Source of the DNA: Niastella sp. OAS944
GTDB taxonomy: Bacteria > Bacteroidota > Bacteroidia > Chitinophagales > Chitinophagaceae
NCBI GenBank assembly: GCA_024809215.1
Contig: JANUBW010000001.1
Location: 1,178,001 to 1,242,000 of the forward strand
Length of the DNA: 64,000 nt
Direction of reading: 5' to 3'
The translations under genes and the position numbers were made by a program. Shown piece by piece: positions 24,708-34,688 of this stretch. Below the pieces are notes generated by a model that saw nothing but the letters and a program-made list of their open reading frames with translations, had not been told where the DNA came from and searched no databases. The number at the start of each line of letters is the position of its first letter. Position 1 is the first letter of the stretch.

Positions 24708-27700
24708 CTAAGAGCTAACTCTCAACAAAGGGATTTTCACATAGAACGTAGTACCAACCCCTTCCTTGGTCACAAACCAAATCTCCCCTTTAGCCTGTTC
24801 AACAATACCTTTACTCATTGCCAGGCCAAGCCCCGTTCCTGATGTTTTAGTAGTAAAGTTTGGCGTAAAAATGCGCGACTGTGTTTGTTCGGGTATACCC
24901 TCGCCATTATCTGTTACACTTACCGTAATAAACTCCCCATTCAACTGTTCATTCATTCGTATAATGCGCTGGTCGCGGTTAGCGCAGGCTTCCACCGCAT
25001 TTTGCAGCAGGTTGGTGAACAGGCGGTTCAATTGGGTACGGTCGGCAAACAACAGCACTTTGTTATCAACCGGTTTCCATTCAAAATCGAGGTTGCCGCC
25101 GGTATTGTACAGCGATGCCAGCGATTGCAGCATTTCATGCAAATCGAACACCTCGTTCTTGGGATTACCAATATTGGCAAATTGCGAAAAGTCGGAAGCT
25201 ATTTTCGACAGGTGATCTATTTGCTCAACCAGCGTACGGGCCACACTGGTAGTAAGCTTTTTAACATCGGTTGAATTATTATCAATGGCTTTTTGCAAAT
25301 ACTGAATGCTTAGCTTCATGGGCGTAAGCGGGTTCTTGATCTCATGCGCTACCTGCCGGGCCATTTGCCGCCAGGCGCCCTCACGCTCGCTCTTAGCCAA
25401 TGCTTCGGCACTTTCATCGAGTTTCTCCACCATCTTGTTATACTCCTTCACCAGCACGCCTATTTCATCATCGCGTTTCCATTCAATGGCTTCATTCATT
25501 TTTCGCAGGCCTACTTCCCGCATCTTCTGGCTAATGATGGTAAACGATTTGGTGATGCGGTTTGTGATCAACAATGCTATACCACCCGCTATTAAAAATA
25601 TGAATGCGTTCAGGTTGATAACAGTTACAACGAAGTTCGAGATCTCCTGCTTCAACTCCGTTTGTGTGGTATACGATGGTATATTTAAGAATGCAACGGC
25701 ATGACCGCGTTCATCCCTTATTGGAGAATAAACACTCAGGTAATCGAGCCGGCCCACCTGTTCATTGGTAACCGTTTGCACCTGTTGCAGGTTGTACAAT
25801 CTATAATAAGCCAGCGGGTTCATTTTTGTACTTAATACACCGCTTCTATAAATATTCATATCCGGGTTGCTGAGTACCCTTAAATCGCCTATTGTGTCGT
25901 ACAGGTTCACATCCATACCATGTACTTCAGAAATCTCATGTATCAACTGTTCCATGCGCTCATTGAACACCGGTTCGTAAAACAATGAATCGGAACCTGA
26001 TGGATGATTTTGGTTTATATGCGCCTGTACCTGGTTCACCATGATCTGCATGGCGCGGGTAAGCCTGTCCTGGTTATTACGCTGATACCGGTTTATAAAG
26101 AACAGAATGGTTGCCACCCCTATTACAACGAACGACAACAAACTCACCATAAGAATGGTACTATGTATCTGCGACCTGATGCTTAATTGCATATACTGTT
26201 TCAATACCGGCCAGTGAAAACGGCTGCGGATGATCATTGAGCTTACCCGGTAAAAGGCCAGCAGAAACAGGAAGGTGCTGAACAAATAAGCGAACAACGT
26301 AATAGCTTCAATGAACGAATTGCGCTTGCGGGCAATGATCACTACCTTATCTGACGAAGGCCGGTACCATAATTCTTCAAAACTCTCATTACGGCGGCGT
26401 TCAAATTCGTTTGTTGGTATAAGCCAGTTGGCCAAATGGGTGGGAAAAGCGTAATCGTTATAATTCTGTATAAGGTTACGCGTACTATCGTAAATGGCAT
26501 ATGAATATACCGAGGAATACTGCTCGGGCAGTAAAACACTGTTTTGCCTGAACAACTCCGGCGTGAGTGCCTCATTCTTATTTCGCCGGGGATCGGCCAG
26601 TACAAATAATGAACCCAGCTTTTGTTTTCCGATGCGGGCCTCCCGTTTAAAGATGTAAGAGAACCTGTCGAATGACTGTTCATAAAAGCGCATGCCCGGG
26701 ATAGCTGTTTTTTTACCCTGGATCTGAAAGATGGTATTTAACGTATCGTACGAAGCCTGCTCTTCATTATACAACGGCGTATCGGTGGAGTCGAACGTGA
26801 AGATCCTGATGTTATATTTATAGTTGAGCTGAATGCTTTTTCGTACAATGCTGTCTTTTAGGATGCCGTTTAATTTCGAATTGCTTAACCGGTCCATATT
26901 ATGCACCACAAAATTGCTGTCGATATAAGCAAGGTCAACACTCAGCAGGTGCTCACTGGTAGGGTCTGCTTGTAGTGCCAGCTTTTCGGCAAAACGTTTA
27001 CGGTCGAGCAGTTCAATTTTACCGTTCTCAAAAATGATAACGGCCGACATAGATAAAGAGAAAACAAATAACCAGAACAGCACTTCCGATACATTCAACC
27101 TGAAGTTCAACCCCGCAAAAATGCGTTGTTGCATCAACCACATAAACGCCAGCAGCCAGGGCAATACATACAGGTTCAATTCTACTATGCTATTATTGCC
27201 TGTGAAGGTCAGGATCATTAACCCGGCCGCAGCGGCAATAATGAACATAAAATAATTGCGGTCGCCTACCATTTTCCCCGCCACAGTAAGTAGTATCTGC
27301 GACATGAAGAAATAGCTAAGCGCCAGCGTGGCCAGCACCACAAACCCAACAAAACTATATGGTGAGGCTATTAAACTAAAGAAGTTGGTAACGTTAAAAG
27401 AGATCTTGGCATCAGATACCATGGTTTGCAAAATGCCGGCATACATAAAGGTGATGATCACCAGAACACCTATAGAAGCTGTAAGCACCAGCCAGTTTTG
27501 CCAGGGCTCGGCATACTGGCGTATAGCCGAGATATTTATACGCCGGTTTATAAAAATAATGATCCAGCATAGCAACAGGGCATTAATGAGCAGGTCGCCC
27601 AGGGAGCTTAACACATAACTGGAACCATAAATAGCGGGGTCGAACAATTCAAACTGGCGCAACGCCAGTATATCGGGAAAACCATACACGATCAATCGCA

Positions 27701-28553
27701 TGGCGCCTACTGTACCAGCCAATAAAGCAAAGCCATACCAATTACCCTGCGTGCGGCAAATGTAGTCGGCCAGCTGGTGCAGGAATAGAAAGAGAAAAGA
27801 AAAACCGGCTATAACAAAAAAGATCACCCAGATATTATGCGGCCGGCCATACATGGTATTTTGCTGCAGGTAGAACAACACTTCGCCCGTAACACTTTTT
27901 ACGGGGAAATCGGTTACCGTGTTTGAAATATCAACCTGCCGGGTGGCATTCTTAAGGCCCACAAACTCTTTTTGCAGGTTCTCGGTCTCTACATTGAATT
28001 GCCATTTGCGCATAACGGGTATCAATGCATCGGCCACCAGACGGCGGTCATTACGCATTAATAAAACCCGCGAGGTATGCACATACAATCCGTTCGACAA
28101 CCGCTCCAGCTTACTGCGCGTACTGTCTTCGCGTATATACAGTCCGTTCGACAGTCGTTCCATACGGCTGTTTGCCGTATCGTTGGGAACCTGTTTAATG
28201 GGGTGTATTAATTGTGTATTCCAGAAAAGCAGGGCCGGCGATACATCTATCGACATATCGGTTTCATCATAGATGTATAACCCATACCCTTTTCTATTAT
28301 CGAGCAATTTTTGCAGCGTAGGTTCACTATATGTTTGATCAACGAGCGAACCCATTAAGGTTGTATCGCTGGTGGTTTGTTGAAAGTCTTTCTCCAGCTT
28401 CTGAATTCTGTTTTGAATAAGGCGTGCAAAATACCGTGGTGAGGTAACATTGGTAACGTACTTATTCAAAATATAAGCAAAGGTGAACAGGCTTATGGCA
28501 GCCAACAATGTATAGGTATACCTGTTCAATAATTTGTGCTGCAAATTCTTCAA
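24708..28553 (-). CDS. Large NtrY-like sensor histidine kinase
   Basis: A 1281-residue membrane sensor. An N-terminal membrane segment is followed by a periplasmic stretch, a block of about seven membrane segments, a second sensor region, a membrane segment, HAMP, the dimerisation domain HEIKNPLTPMKLS (phospho-acceptor H1070) and an ATPase domain (NLLQNAVEAC, DNGEGIPE, GTGLGLAMSKG). NPLTPMK is typical of NtrY-type kinases. The start codon is TTG, overlapping the mazG stop as TTGA, so the genes are translationally coupled. No response regulator is adjacent. The stop lies in a word repeat. Confidence 0.9.
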   Translation of the reverse strand: MKNLQHKLLNRYTYTLLAAISLFTFAYILNKYVTNVTSPRYFARLIQNRIQKLEKDFQQTTSDTTLMGSLVDQTYSEPTLQKLLDNRKGYGLYIYDETDMSIDVSPALLFWNTQLIHPIKQVPNDTANSRMERLSNGLYIREDSTRSKLERLSNGLYVHTSRVLLMRNDRRLVADALIPVMRKWQFNVETENLQKEFVGLKNATRQVDISNTVTDFPVKSVTGEVLFYLQQNTMYGRPHNIWVIFFVIAGFSFLFLFLHQLADYICRTQGNWYGFALLAGTVGAMRLIVYGFPDILALRQFELFDPAIYGSSYVLSSLGDLLINALLLCWIIIFINRRINISAIRQYAEPWQNWLVLTASIGVLVIITFMYAGILQTMVSDAKISFNVTNFFSLIASPYSFVGFVVLATLALSYFFMSQILLTVAGKMVGDRNYFMFIIAAAAGLMILTFTGNNSIVELNLYVLPWLLAFMWLMQQRIFAGLNFRLNVSEVLFWLFVFSLSMSAVIIFENGKIELLDRKRFAEKLALQADPTSEHLLSVDLAYIDSNFVVHNMDRLSNSKLNGILKDSIVRKSIQLNYKYNIRIFTFDSTDTPLYNEEQASYDTLNTIFQIQGKKTAIPGMRFYEQSFDRFSYIFKREARIGKQKLGSLFVLADPRRNKNEALTPELFRQNSVLLPEQYSSVYSYAIYDSTRNLIQNYNDYAFPTHLANWLIPTNEFERRRNESFEELWYRPSSDKVVIIARKRNSFIEAITLFAYLFSTFLFLLAFYRVSSMIIRSRFHWPVLKQYMQLSIRSQIHSTILMVSLLSFVVIGVATILFFINRYQRNNQDRLTRAMQIMVNQVQAHINQNHPSGSDSLFYEPVFNERMEQLIHEISEVHGMDVNLYDTIGDLRVLSNPDMNIYRSGVLSTKMNPLAYYRLYNLQQVQTVTNEQVGRLDYLSVYSPIRDERGHAVAFLNIPSYTTQTELKQEISNFVVTVINLNAFIFLIAGGIALLITNRITKSFTIISQKMREVGLRKMNEAIEWKRDDEIGVLVKEYNKMVEKLDESAEALAKSEREGAWRQMARQVAHEIKNPLTPMKLSIQYLQKAIDNNSTDVKKLTTSVARTLVEQIDHLSKIASDFSQFANIGNPKNEVFDLHEMLQSLASLYNTGGNLDFEWKPVDNKVLLFADRTQLNRLFTNLLQNAVEACANRDQRIIRMNEQLNGEFITVSVTDNGEGIPEQTQSRIFTPNFTTKTSGTGLGLAMSKGIVEQAKGEIWFVTKEGVGTTFYVKIPLLRVSS

Positions 28554-29335
28554 GTATCGGGGTTTTGTTTTTTTATCTCGTTCCAGATGTCATCCATTTC
28601 CTGCAGGGTTATATCGGCCAGGAGTTTACCCTGTTGTGATGCCGCCTGTTCCATACGAGTAAACCGGGAAATAAACTTCTTATTCGTTCTTTCGAGTGCG
28701 TTCTCGGCATCTATCTGCAAAAATCGTGCATAATTGATCAGTGAAAACATAAGGTCGCCGAACTCCTCCTCTATTTTATCGGGCTCATTGGCAGCCACCG
28801 CTTCATGCAGTTCCTGGGTTTCTTCAGTTACTTTATCCCAAACCTGTTCGCGGTTGTCCCATTCAAAGCCAACCTGTTTGGCTTTTTCCTGCAGGCGGGT
28901 GGCTTTTACAACGGCTGGTAATGATACGGGCACGCCGCTCAGCACCGATTTCTTTCCTTCTTTTAGCTTTAGCTTTTCCCAGTTCTGCTTTACATCTTCT
29001 TCATTGTTCACCACCACATCGCCATAAATATGCGGGTGACGGTGGATCAGTTTCTCACAAACGCCATGAATGGCCTCTTCGAGGGTAAACTGCTGTTGTT
29101 CAGCGCCTATTTTAGCATAAAACACCAAATGCAACATCAGGTCGCCCAGTTCTTCCTTTATCCCCTTCCAGTCTTTATCGGTAATGGCATCGGCCAGTTC
29201 GTACGTTTCTTCAATAGTTAAAGGCCGTAAGGTTTGCTCTGTTTGTTTTTTATCCCAGGGACATTTTTCCCGCAGATCGTCCATAATACCAACCAGGCGA
29301 ATGAATGCATCCGCCACCGCTTGTTGTTGTGCCAT
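28550..29335 (-). CDS. mazG: Nucleoside triphosphate pyrophosphohydrolase MazG
   Basis: A 261-residue protein with two MazG domains: CPWDKKQTEQTLRPLTIEET, EELGDLMLHLVFYA (metal-binding EExxD), then a second EETQELHEA and EEFGDLMFSLINYAR. It hydrolyses NTPs and damaged nucleotides to NMP and pyrophosphate. It overlaps the histidine-kinase gene by 4 bp and follows the DUF3667 gene by 15 bp, suggesting a three-gene transcript. Confidence 0.94.
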   Translation of the reverse strand: MAQQQAVADAFIRLVGIMDDLREKCPWDKKQTEQTLRPLTIEETYELADAITDKDWKGIKEELGDLMLHLVFYAKIGAEQQQFTLEEAIHGVCEKLIHRHPHIYGDVVVNNEEDVKQNWEKLKLKEGKKSVLSGVPVSLPAVVKATRLQEKAKQVGFEWDNREQVWDKVTEETQELHEAVAANEPDKIEEEFGDLMFSLINYARFLQIDAENALERTNKKFISRFTRMEQAASQQGKLLADITLQEMDDIWNEIKKQNPDT

Positions 29336-29350
29336 ATATCACCAAATTTG

Positions 29351-30538
29351 TTAAAATTTAAACGCTGCAAATAAAAAGAACACTGTAAAAAGCAAAATGA
29401 TGGACCAGAAGGCGCAGAAGTTCAGTATTATGAATTTAAGGATTGTTTTTCCCCTCTTCTGCCCATAAAACTTACGCATGGCCTTATAGGCATAATATAC
29501 GCCATATAACAATACCGCTGTTTCTATCCAGGCCATCCAGCCCCAGTCCATCGATTCGTGTACTTTGTTTAAAATAAAATACAACGTTAGATCAATGAAG
29601 GTAAAGATATACAGGTATATTAAAAATATTCCGTGTGTAACGTACGGGAACTGCAGTTTTTGTTTCCGGTACAATAACCTTAAATACCAGGCGTACAGGG
29701 GCAGCGATACAAACAGCAGGTAAGGGAAAGTATGTATGAATTTTTCGATCAGGTCTTTCACCATGGCCTTTGGATTGCCCTCATACCGCTTGTTCAGTTC
29801 TATTTCGCGGTGTCTGATGAGGCGTTCCAGCCAATTATCGCGTTCGTTTTTTGGCAGGGCCTTTTGTACCGAATCGTATTGCTGAATAGAAGTATATTTT
29901 CTATCGCCCCCAACAATATTGATATTATAATCTTCTTCGACATCCTCTGTCGCCATGCGCTTCTCCCTTTTTCTCATGTACTTTGCCTTGAACTTTTCGG
30001 TAGTACCTGCGGTATCGGTCCTCACCTCCCAATCGTTTATAGAATCTATTGTTTTAACGTAGGGTAAAGCAGCAATACCAAAAGCCCGGTCAATAATAGC
30101 TGAATCCTGACTACCTGTAGCTTTTAACATTGCATCCCGGCGGGCCGAATCAATGATGGACTTTGCCTGTTTGGCTTTTTTAATTAATATTCTATCCTTC
30201 TCGCCGCCGTCATTCACAGGAATATGGAATAAGGAATAAAAAAATATAAAAAACAGGGCCGAGGAGAAAACGTACATCCGTATGGGGTGAAGGTAACGGG
30301 CGCGCCGGCCTTCAATGTATTCTTTGGGTAAAAATCCGGGACGGGTAATAAGGAATTTAGTGGTGCTGAAGAACTTACCATCAAAGTGGGTAATGTCGTA
30401 AAAAAAGTGACTGATCAGACTCCATACTGTTTCTTTTGGCTCAATATTTTCCTGACCACACACATGACAGTAGCGTCCAACCACATTTGCATTACAATTC
30501 AGGCAGATTTTCTCGTGACGTTCTTTACTATGTGACAA
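29351..30538 (-). CDS. DUF3667 zinc-ribbon membrane protein
   Basis: A 395-residue protein. The N-terminus has a CLNCNANVVGRYCHVCGQ zinc ribbon, then FFYDITHFDGKFFSTTKFLI and PGFLPKEYIEGRRARYLHPI, the DUF3667 signature. About five membrane segments follow (residue 90 onward, and 270-395), with a long polar loop between. The family is Bacteroidota-specific and of unknown function. It is upstream of mazG on the same strand. Confidence 0.85.
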   Translation of the reverse strand: MSHSKERHEKICLNCNANVVGRYCHVCGQENIEPKETVWSLISHFFYDITHFDGKFFSTTKFLITRPGFLPKEYIEGRRARYLHPIRMYVFSSALFFIFFYSLFHIPVNDGGEKDRILIKKAKQAKSIIDSARRDAMLKATGSQDSAIIDRAFGIAALPYVKTIDSINDWEVRTDTAGTTEKFKAKYMRKREKRMATEDVEEDYNINIVGGDRKYTSIQQYDSVQKALPKNERDNWLERLIRHREIELNKRYEGNPKAMVKDLIEKFIHTFPYLLFVSLPLYAWYLRLLYRKQKLQFPYVTHGIFLIYLYIFTFIDLTLYFILNKVHESMDWGWMAWIETAVLLYGVYYAYKAMRKFYGQKRGKTILKFIILNFCAFWSIILLFTVFFLFAAFKF

Positions 30539-30660
30539 AGCAGTAAATTTTAACTAAAAATAAGGAAACAGGTTATTTTATCGAAAAATTCACTGTTAGG
30601 TTGTATTATTGGATCAAATTATTCGTTACTAAAGCGCTAAAAAAATAAGCTGTTTATAAT

Positions 30661-31497
30661 ATGACCAAAATCTTGGGGTTATCCATAGTTATTAGTTTTA
30701 TTGCTCATACGGCATATAGTCAACACTACTATAATGACCTGGTGATGACTGGAGAAATTGCTAAAAAAAGAGCAGTTTACCAGGCCAATAAAGTGAAAAC
30801 CGTAAAAATGACCAGCTTCGATGGTAATAACCAACTCATTGAGGGGTTTAACAGTGCACAGGCTGTAGCGGGTAACTTTGCCACCATCACTACCGAAACT
30901 TCAAATAGCCTTAGCGGTAAGGATGAGATCACCCACTATTTTAACGACAAGGGACAGTTGACACAAAGTATAGATACCACCGATGGCAACAAGGTGATCA
31001 TTCAATATAGCTATGATGCCAACAATCAAATAGCTGGTATTACTAATATGTCGTTTTCGCCTGGTGGTTACAGTACCCGGGAGCAACACCTGTGGTTTTA
31101 TAACAAAACCGGTAAACCCGAAAGGATGCTGAAAGTAAAGAACACAACCGATACCACGGTGGTGAGCTTTAAGCTCGATGAAAAAGGAAATATTGGTGAA
31201 GAAAGAAGTGTTCATGACGGCAGTGAGCAATCGGTTTTTTATTATTACTACGATGATAAAAACCGCTTAACCGATGTGGTGAGATATAACACCCGCGCTA
31301 AAAGATTATTACCTGATTATATTTTCGAATATGATGATGCCGGCCGTACGGCCATGATGCTGGTAACCACCGCCGGCGGCGCCGATTACCAAAAGTGGAT
31401 CTACAGGTATGATGAAAAAGGACTGAAAGTAAAAGATGAGTGTTATAGTAAGAATAAGATGCTTATTGGTAAAATCGAGTATAGTTATAAATTTTAA
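30661..31497 (+). CDS. Secreted YD/RHS-like repeat protein
   Basis: A 278-residue protein with a signal peptide (MTKILGLSIVISFIAHTAYSQ). The mature part has repeating units of the YD type: ITHYFNDKGQLTQ, IQYSYDANNQIAG, HLWFYNKTGKPERM, FYYYYDDKNRLTD, YIFEYDDAGRTAM and YRYDEKGLKVKD. Such units form beta-rich strips in RHS proteins and toxins, but the length is too short for a toxin and no toxin tip is present. It is a single gene, ended by a strongly palindromic repeat. Confidence 0.72.
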   Translation: MTKILGLSIVISFIAHTAYSQHYYNDLVMTGEIAKKRAVYQANKVKTVKMTSFDGNNQLIEGFNSAQAVAGNFATITTETSNSLSGKDEITHYFNDKGQLTQSIDTTDGNKVIIQYSYDANNQIAGITNMSFSPGGYSTREQHLWFYNKTGKPERMLKVKNTTDTTVVSFKLDEKGNIGEERSVHDGSEQSVFYYYYDDKNRLTDVVRYNTRAKRLLPDYIFEYDDAGRTAMMLVTTAGGADYQKWIYRYDEKGLKVKDECYSKNKMLIGKIEYSYKF

Positions 31498-31499
31498 AC

Positions 31500-31632
31500 A
31501 GGCTAGTGGTTATTGGTGAATGGCTAGTGGGAACAGCCAGAGAGATGGAAATTTAAATATAGAGATGTCTGAAATATAGCGAGTGGCGAGTAGGAGACCT
31601 ACTCGCCACTCGCTATTTACCACTAGCCTATT
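31500..31632. repeat. Nested palindrome with CTAGTGG arms
   Basis: Outer words GGCTAGTGG / CCACTAGCC enclose a perfect hairpin: ATAGCGAGTGGCGAGTAGG (31576-31594), loop AGA, and its exact reverse complement at 31598-31616. It fills the gap between two convergent genes, starting 3 nt after one stop and ending 6 nt before the other. It may serve as a bidirectional terminator. Confidence 0.85.
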
Positions 31633-31635
31633 CAA

Positions 31636-31950
31636 TTACCATATCTCTATCGTTCGGGTATCTTCCATATCGCCGCTATAGCTAATAACAAGCGAGCCGG
31701 GAATAAAGCTGTTGCCTTTATATTGGGGCCGGCAGGAATAAGTGATACTTAAACCGGCGGTAAGAAAACTTTCTATCATTCCATCTATTGCTGCTTTTTG
31801 CTCCACTACAAATTCAGGAATATATATAATATTCAGCGCCACATCTTCACCACCCCAATCGAGCGGCATTAAATGTAGCTTTACCAGTTCTTTATTTGCG
31901 TATGCGCGTTGCGCCTTCTCTTTGCTATCGATATGTGCGTAGTCTGCCAT
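31636..31950 (-). CDS. Small hypothetical protein
   Basis: A 104-residue soluble protein (MADYAHIDSKEKAQRAYANK at the start). No family is recognised. It lies 22 bp downstream of the kelch-symporter gene on the same strand and could be the last gene of the sialic-acid unit, or independent. It is mixed alpha/beta by eye, with CRPQYKGNSFIPGSLVI near the C-terminus. Confidence 0.6.
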   Translation of the reverse strand: MADYAHIDSKEKAQRAYANKELVKLHLMPLDWGGEDVALNIIYIPEFVVEQKAAIDGMIESFLTAGLSITYSCRPQYKGNSFIPGSLVISYSGDMEDTRTIEIW

Positions 31951-31972
31951 AATACATATACGAATAAATGTA

Positions 31973-34540
31973 TTATTTATTTTGGGGCTTCACCAGTATA
32001 CTGGTAATGTATGCTACCAGCACACATATAAGCACCGCTGCTGCGGGGTACAAAAAGAAATTGATGATGCCGGCCGCCTGTATAAAGTACAAACAAACAG
32101 CACTCACAATAAACCCGGTAATGATACCCACGCTGTGAATGCGTGGGAAGAAAATACCTGCCACAAACATACCAGCCAGGCAACCACCAAACAAACCGAT
32201 GATCTTTATGTACTGGTCCCAGATAGAAGCGTTGCGCAGGTATACCATGTAAATAGCAATTAAACAACCAAGGGCGCCCAACAATACGGTGGTCCAGCGG
32301 GCAAATACAAAACGCTGTTTATCGCTGCTTGCAGGTTTTACACTGGTATAAAAATCGGTAGTAATTACAGTGGCGATAGAATTCATACTGCTGCTGATGG
32401 TTGACATGGTTGCAGCAAACAACCCGGCAATTACCAGCCCCGCCAAACCCGATGGCAATTGATTACTTATATACCACGGAAACACATCGTCGGTACGGCC
32501 ATGTGGATTCAGTGCCGCCGGATGATGTTTGTAATAAACCCATAAAGCTGTACCCACGCTAAAGAAGATAAGCGATGCCGGTATTACCAGTATGGCGTTG
32601 GTGTAAATTGATTTTTTGGCCTCCTGTTCAGTAGAAGTTGTAAGGTAACGTTGCACCACAACCTGATCGCTTGAGTAAGTTACCAGTTGTGTTAAGAACC
32701 CGCCAACAAACACTACCCATAATACCGGTTCGGTAATGGTCCAGTCTAAAATGGCCAGCCGAAATTTATCGTGCGCCATGGCTTCGGAATACAATTGCCC
32801 AAAACCGCCATTCATGGAGTTGGCAATAAAGAACAAGGTTGCCAATGCACCGCCCAACAACACGCCTACCTGCATTACTTCTGTCCATACTACGGCTTCA
32901 ATACCACCCGATACGCTATACGCAGTAGTGATAACACTGGTGCCAATGATACAAAGAAAGATATCTATACCGGTAACAGCACTTAATACCAGTGCGGGTA
33001 AATAAATAACAATACCTAAACGGCTTACCTGAAACAGTACAAAGGTTAAACTGCCCAGCCATTTTACATTGCGGTTGAACCGGATGTTTAAGTATTCATA
33101 TACACTGGTCAGCTTTAGTTTGCGGAAATAAGGCAGATAGAAATACACTACTATTGGTGCTACTACAACGATCATTACGTTGTTGAGAAGATACACCCAA
33201 TCGGTGGCATATGCTTTGGCAGGAATAGCGATAAAAGTTAAAGCACTTAGTTTAGAACCGAAGATACTAAGGCCCGCAGCCCACCAGGGAATTTTACCTC
33301 CGCCCAAAAAGAAGCCGCTGGTAGTACGTTGCATGTTGCGCGATACTATAACGCTGATGGCTATTACCAATAAGAAGTAAATGCCTACAATGGTCCAGTC
33401 GAGTATACGAAAGCCGCCCGGCGGTTGCACCGGTGTTGCCATCAATACGCGGTTGGTGCGGGTACCAGGACGTACTTCGCCTCCTGGCAACACCAGGTTA
33501 CCGTTCCAGACAACACTGGTAGTGGTAACCGGCGCCCAGGTACTGGCATTGGGGTTGCCAGCTGCATCTGCCAGTTTTTCGGTTATCAATTTACCTATTG
33601 TGCTCCATGAATCTGTTATAGAGTTGTACATTAATACTTCGGGTGAAAAGCCAGGATGTTTTTGTTGTAGCGTGGCATTCTGATCGAAGTATTTACCATT
33701 ATCGCCACCCAACACCAGCAAATGCGTTTGCCCTGTTGTAAATGCAGGTGATGGCGCCGCTGCTACTGATTGTGGTAGATCGGCAATACGCGCCCAGCCT
33801 TTACCGGCGGTATATTTATAAGCATCTTTTAAAAATGTTCTATGCACTGCGCTATCGCCAGGCTGTTTTGAAATAGCAGCGCCACTTATTAAATAGAAAG
33901 CGCCTTCCTGTGTGCCGGCTACTGCAAACATTCGGCCTTCACCAGGCCATGCGCCGGGTGATACCCATGCACGTTGGGTGGCAGGTTGCGCCAGATCAAG
34001 CACCCAGAAGTTCTTCTCTGCCTGGGGTGCGGTGGGTGATCTTATTCCACCCGCAATATATAGCTTAGAACCGATGACAATGCCACACGAATTGGCAATA
34101 GGCGTTGGTAATGAAGGAAGTTTTTCTGTTTCAATTTTCCCGTTCTTATAACGCAGCATCAATACATCGCTATAATGTTGCGTAGCATCACTGCCCCCCG
34201 CAATGATCACTCCATCCTGCCAGGTGCATGATACACCATAAGCAAGCGGATGTGGTAACTTACCCGCTTCTTTCCATTGGCCATTGGCCTGCTCCAGTAC
34301 AAATATTTTATCGTACCAGCTTTTAGCACCACCATTCCAGGGTGTGCCGCCTTTACCAAAGTTTGAACCACCGGCTACCAGCAGGGCGCCATTCGATACG
34401 CCTGCAAATGAACCGGCAAATCCTGTTTCATCGGGTATGGCCGGCAGCTGCGACCAGTTTAGGTAGGGTTTGGTGGAGTCGTTGCCGAAGCTGGTTATGC
34501 TTAGCAGGAATATATATAGATAGAGAAATCCTTTTTTCAT
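31973..34540 (-). CDS. Kelch mutarotase / sodium-solute symporter fusion (sialic acid uptake)
   Basis: An 855-residue protein with a signal-like N-terminus. Residues about 25-375 form a kelch-type propeller (repeated GGS/AGG turns such as LLVAGGSNFG, VIIAGGSDAT, LYIAGGIRSP, LLVLGGDNG) of the cyclically permuted mutarotase (NanM-like) group, which converts alpha- to beta-Neu5Ac. From about residue 385 there are roughly thirteen membrane segments of an SSS transporter (GFFLGGGKIPWWAAGLSIFGS, then SKLSALTF). The propeller would sit in the periplasm and hand the sugar to the symporter. It follows nanA, exo-sialidase and susCD in one unit, which fits sialate import. The substrate is inferred from context. 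Confidence 0.85.
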   Translation of the reverse strand: MKKGFLYLYIFLLSITSFGNDSTKPYLNWSQLPAIPDETGFAGSFAGVSNGALLVAGGSNFGKGGTPWNGGAKSWYDKIFVLEQANGQWKEAGKLPHPLAYGVSCTWQDGVIIAGGSDATQHYSDVLMLRYKNGKIETEKLPSLPTPIANSCGIVIGSKLYIAGGIRSPTAPQAEKNFWVLDLAQPATQRAWVSPGAWPGEGRMFAVAGTQEGAFYLISGAAISKQPGDSAVHRTFLKDAYKYTAGKGWARIADLPQSVAAAPSPAFTTGQTHLLVLGGDNGKYFDQNATLQQKHPGFSPEVLMYNSITDSWSTIGKLITEKLADAAGNPNASTWAPVTTTSVVWNGNLVLPGGEVRPGTRTNRVLMATPVQPPGGFRILDWTIVGIYFLLVIAISVIVSRNMQRTTSGFFLGGGKIPWWAAGLSIFGSKLSALTFIAIPAKAYATDWVYLLNNVMIVVVAPIVVYFYLPYFRKLKLTSVYEYLNIRFNRNVKWLGSLTFVLFQVSRLGIVIYLPALVLSAVTGIDIFLCIIGTSVITTAYSVSGGIEAVVWTEVMQVGVLLGGALATLFFIANSMNGGFGQLYSEAMAHDKFRLAILDWTITEPVLWVVFVGGFLTQLVTYSSDQVVVQRYLTTSTEQEAKKSIYTNAILVIPASLIFFSVGTALWVYYKHHPAALNPHGRTDDVFPWYISNQLPSGLAGLVIAGLFAATMSTISSSMNSIATVITTDFYTSVKPASSDKQRFVFARWTTVLLGALGCLIAIYMVYLRNASIWDQYIKIIGLFGGCLAGMFVAGIFFPRIHSVGIITGFIVSAVCLYFIQAAGIINFFLYPAAAVLICVLVAYITSILVKPQNK

Positions 34541-34555
34541 ATTGCATTTTCGTTA

Positions 34556-34688
34556 CGTGAATGGTGAGTGGTGAGTGAGCCTCCGAACCTTCGGAAAACT
34601 GAGCATTCGCGAGCCTCGCTATTGTTCAGCGTGCTAAAATATAGCGAGCCCACTCACCACTGACAACTCACCACTCACCACTGACAAT
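34556..34688. repeat. TGGTGAGTGG repeat inside the nan unit (inverted copy)
   Basis: Read on the minus strand it matches the right flank of the IVP gene: TGGTGAGTGG words, then CTCGCTATATTTTAGCACGC and TGAACAA..GCGAGGCTCGCGAA, then CACTCACCACTCACC. It lies between the nanA stop codon (4 nt away) and the symporter start. It carries no gene. Confidence 0.8.
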
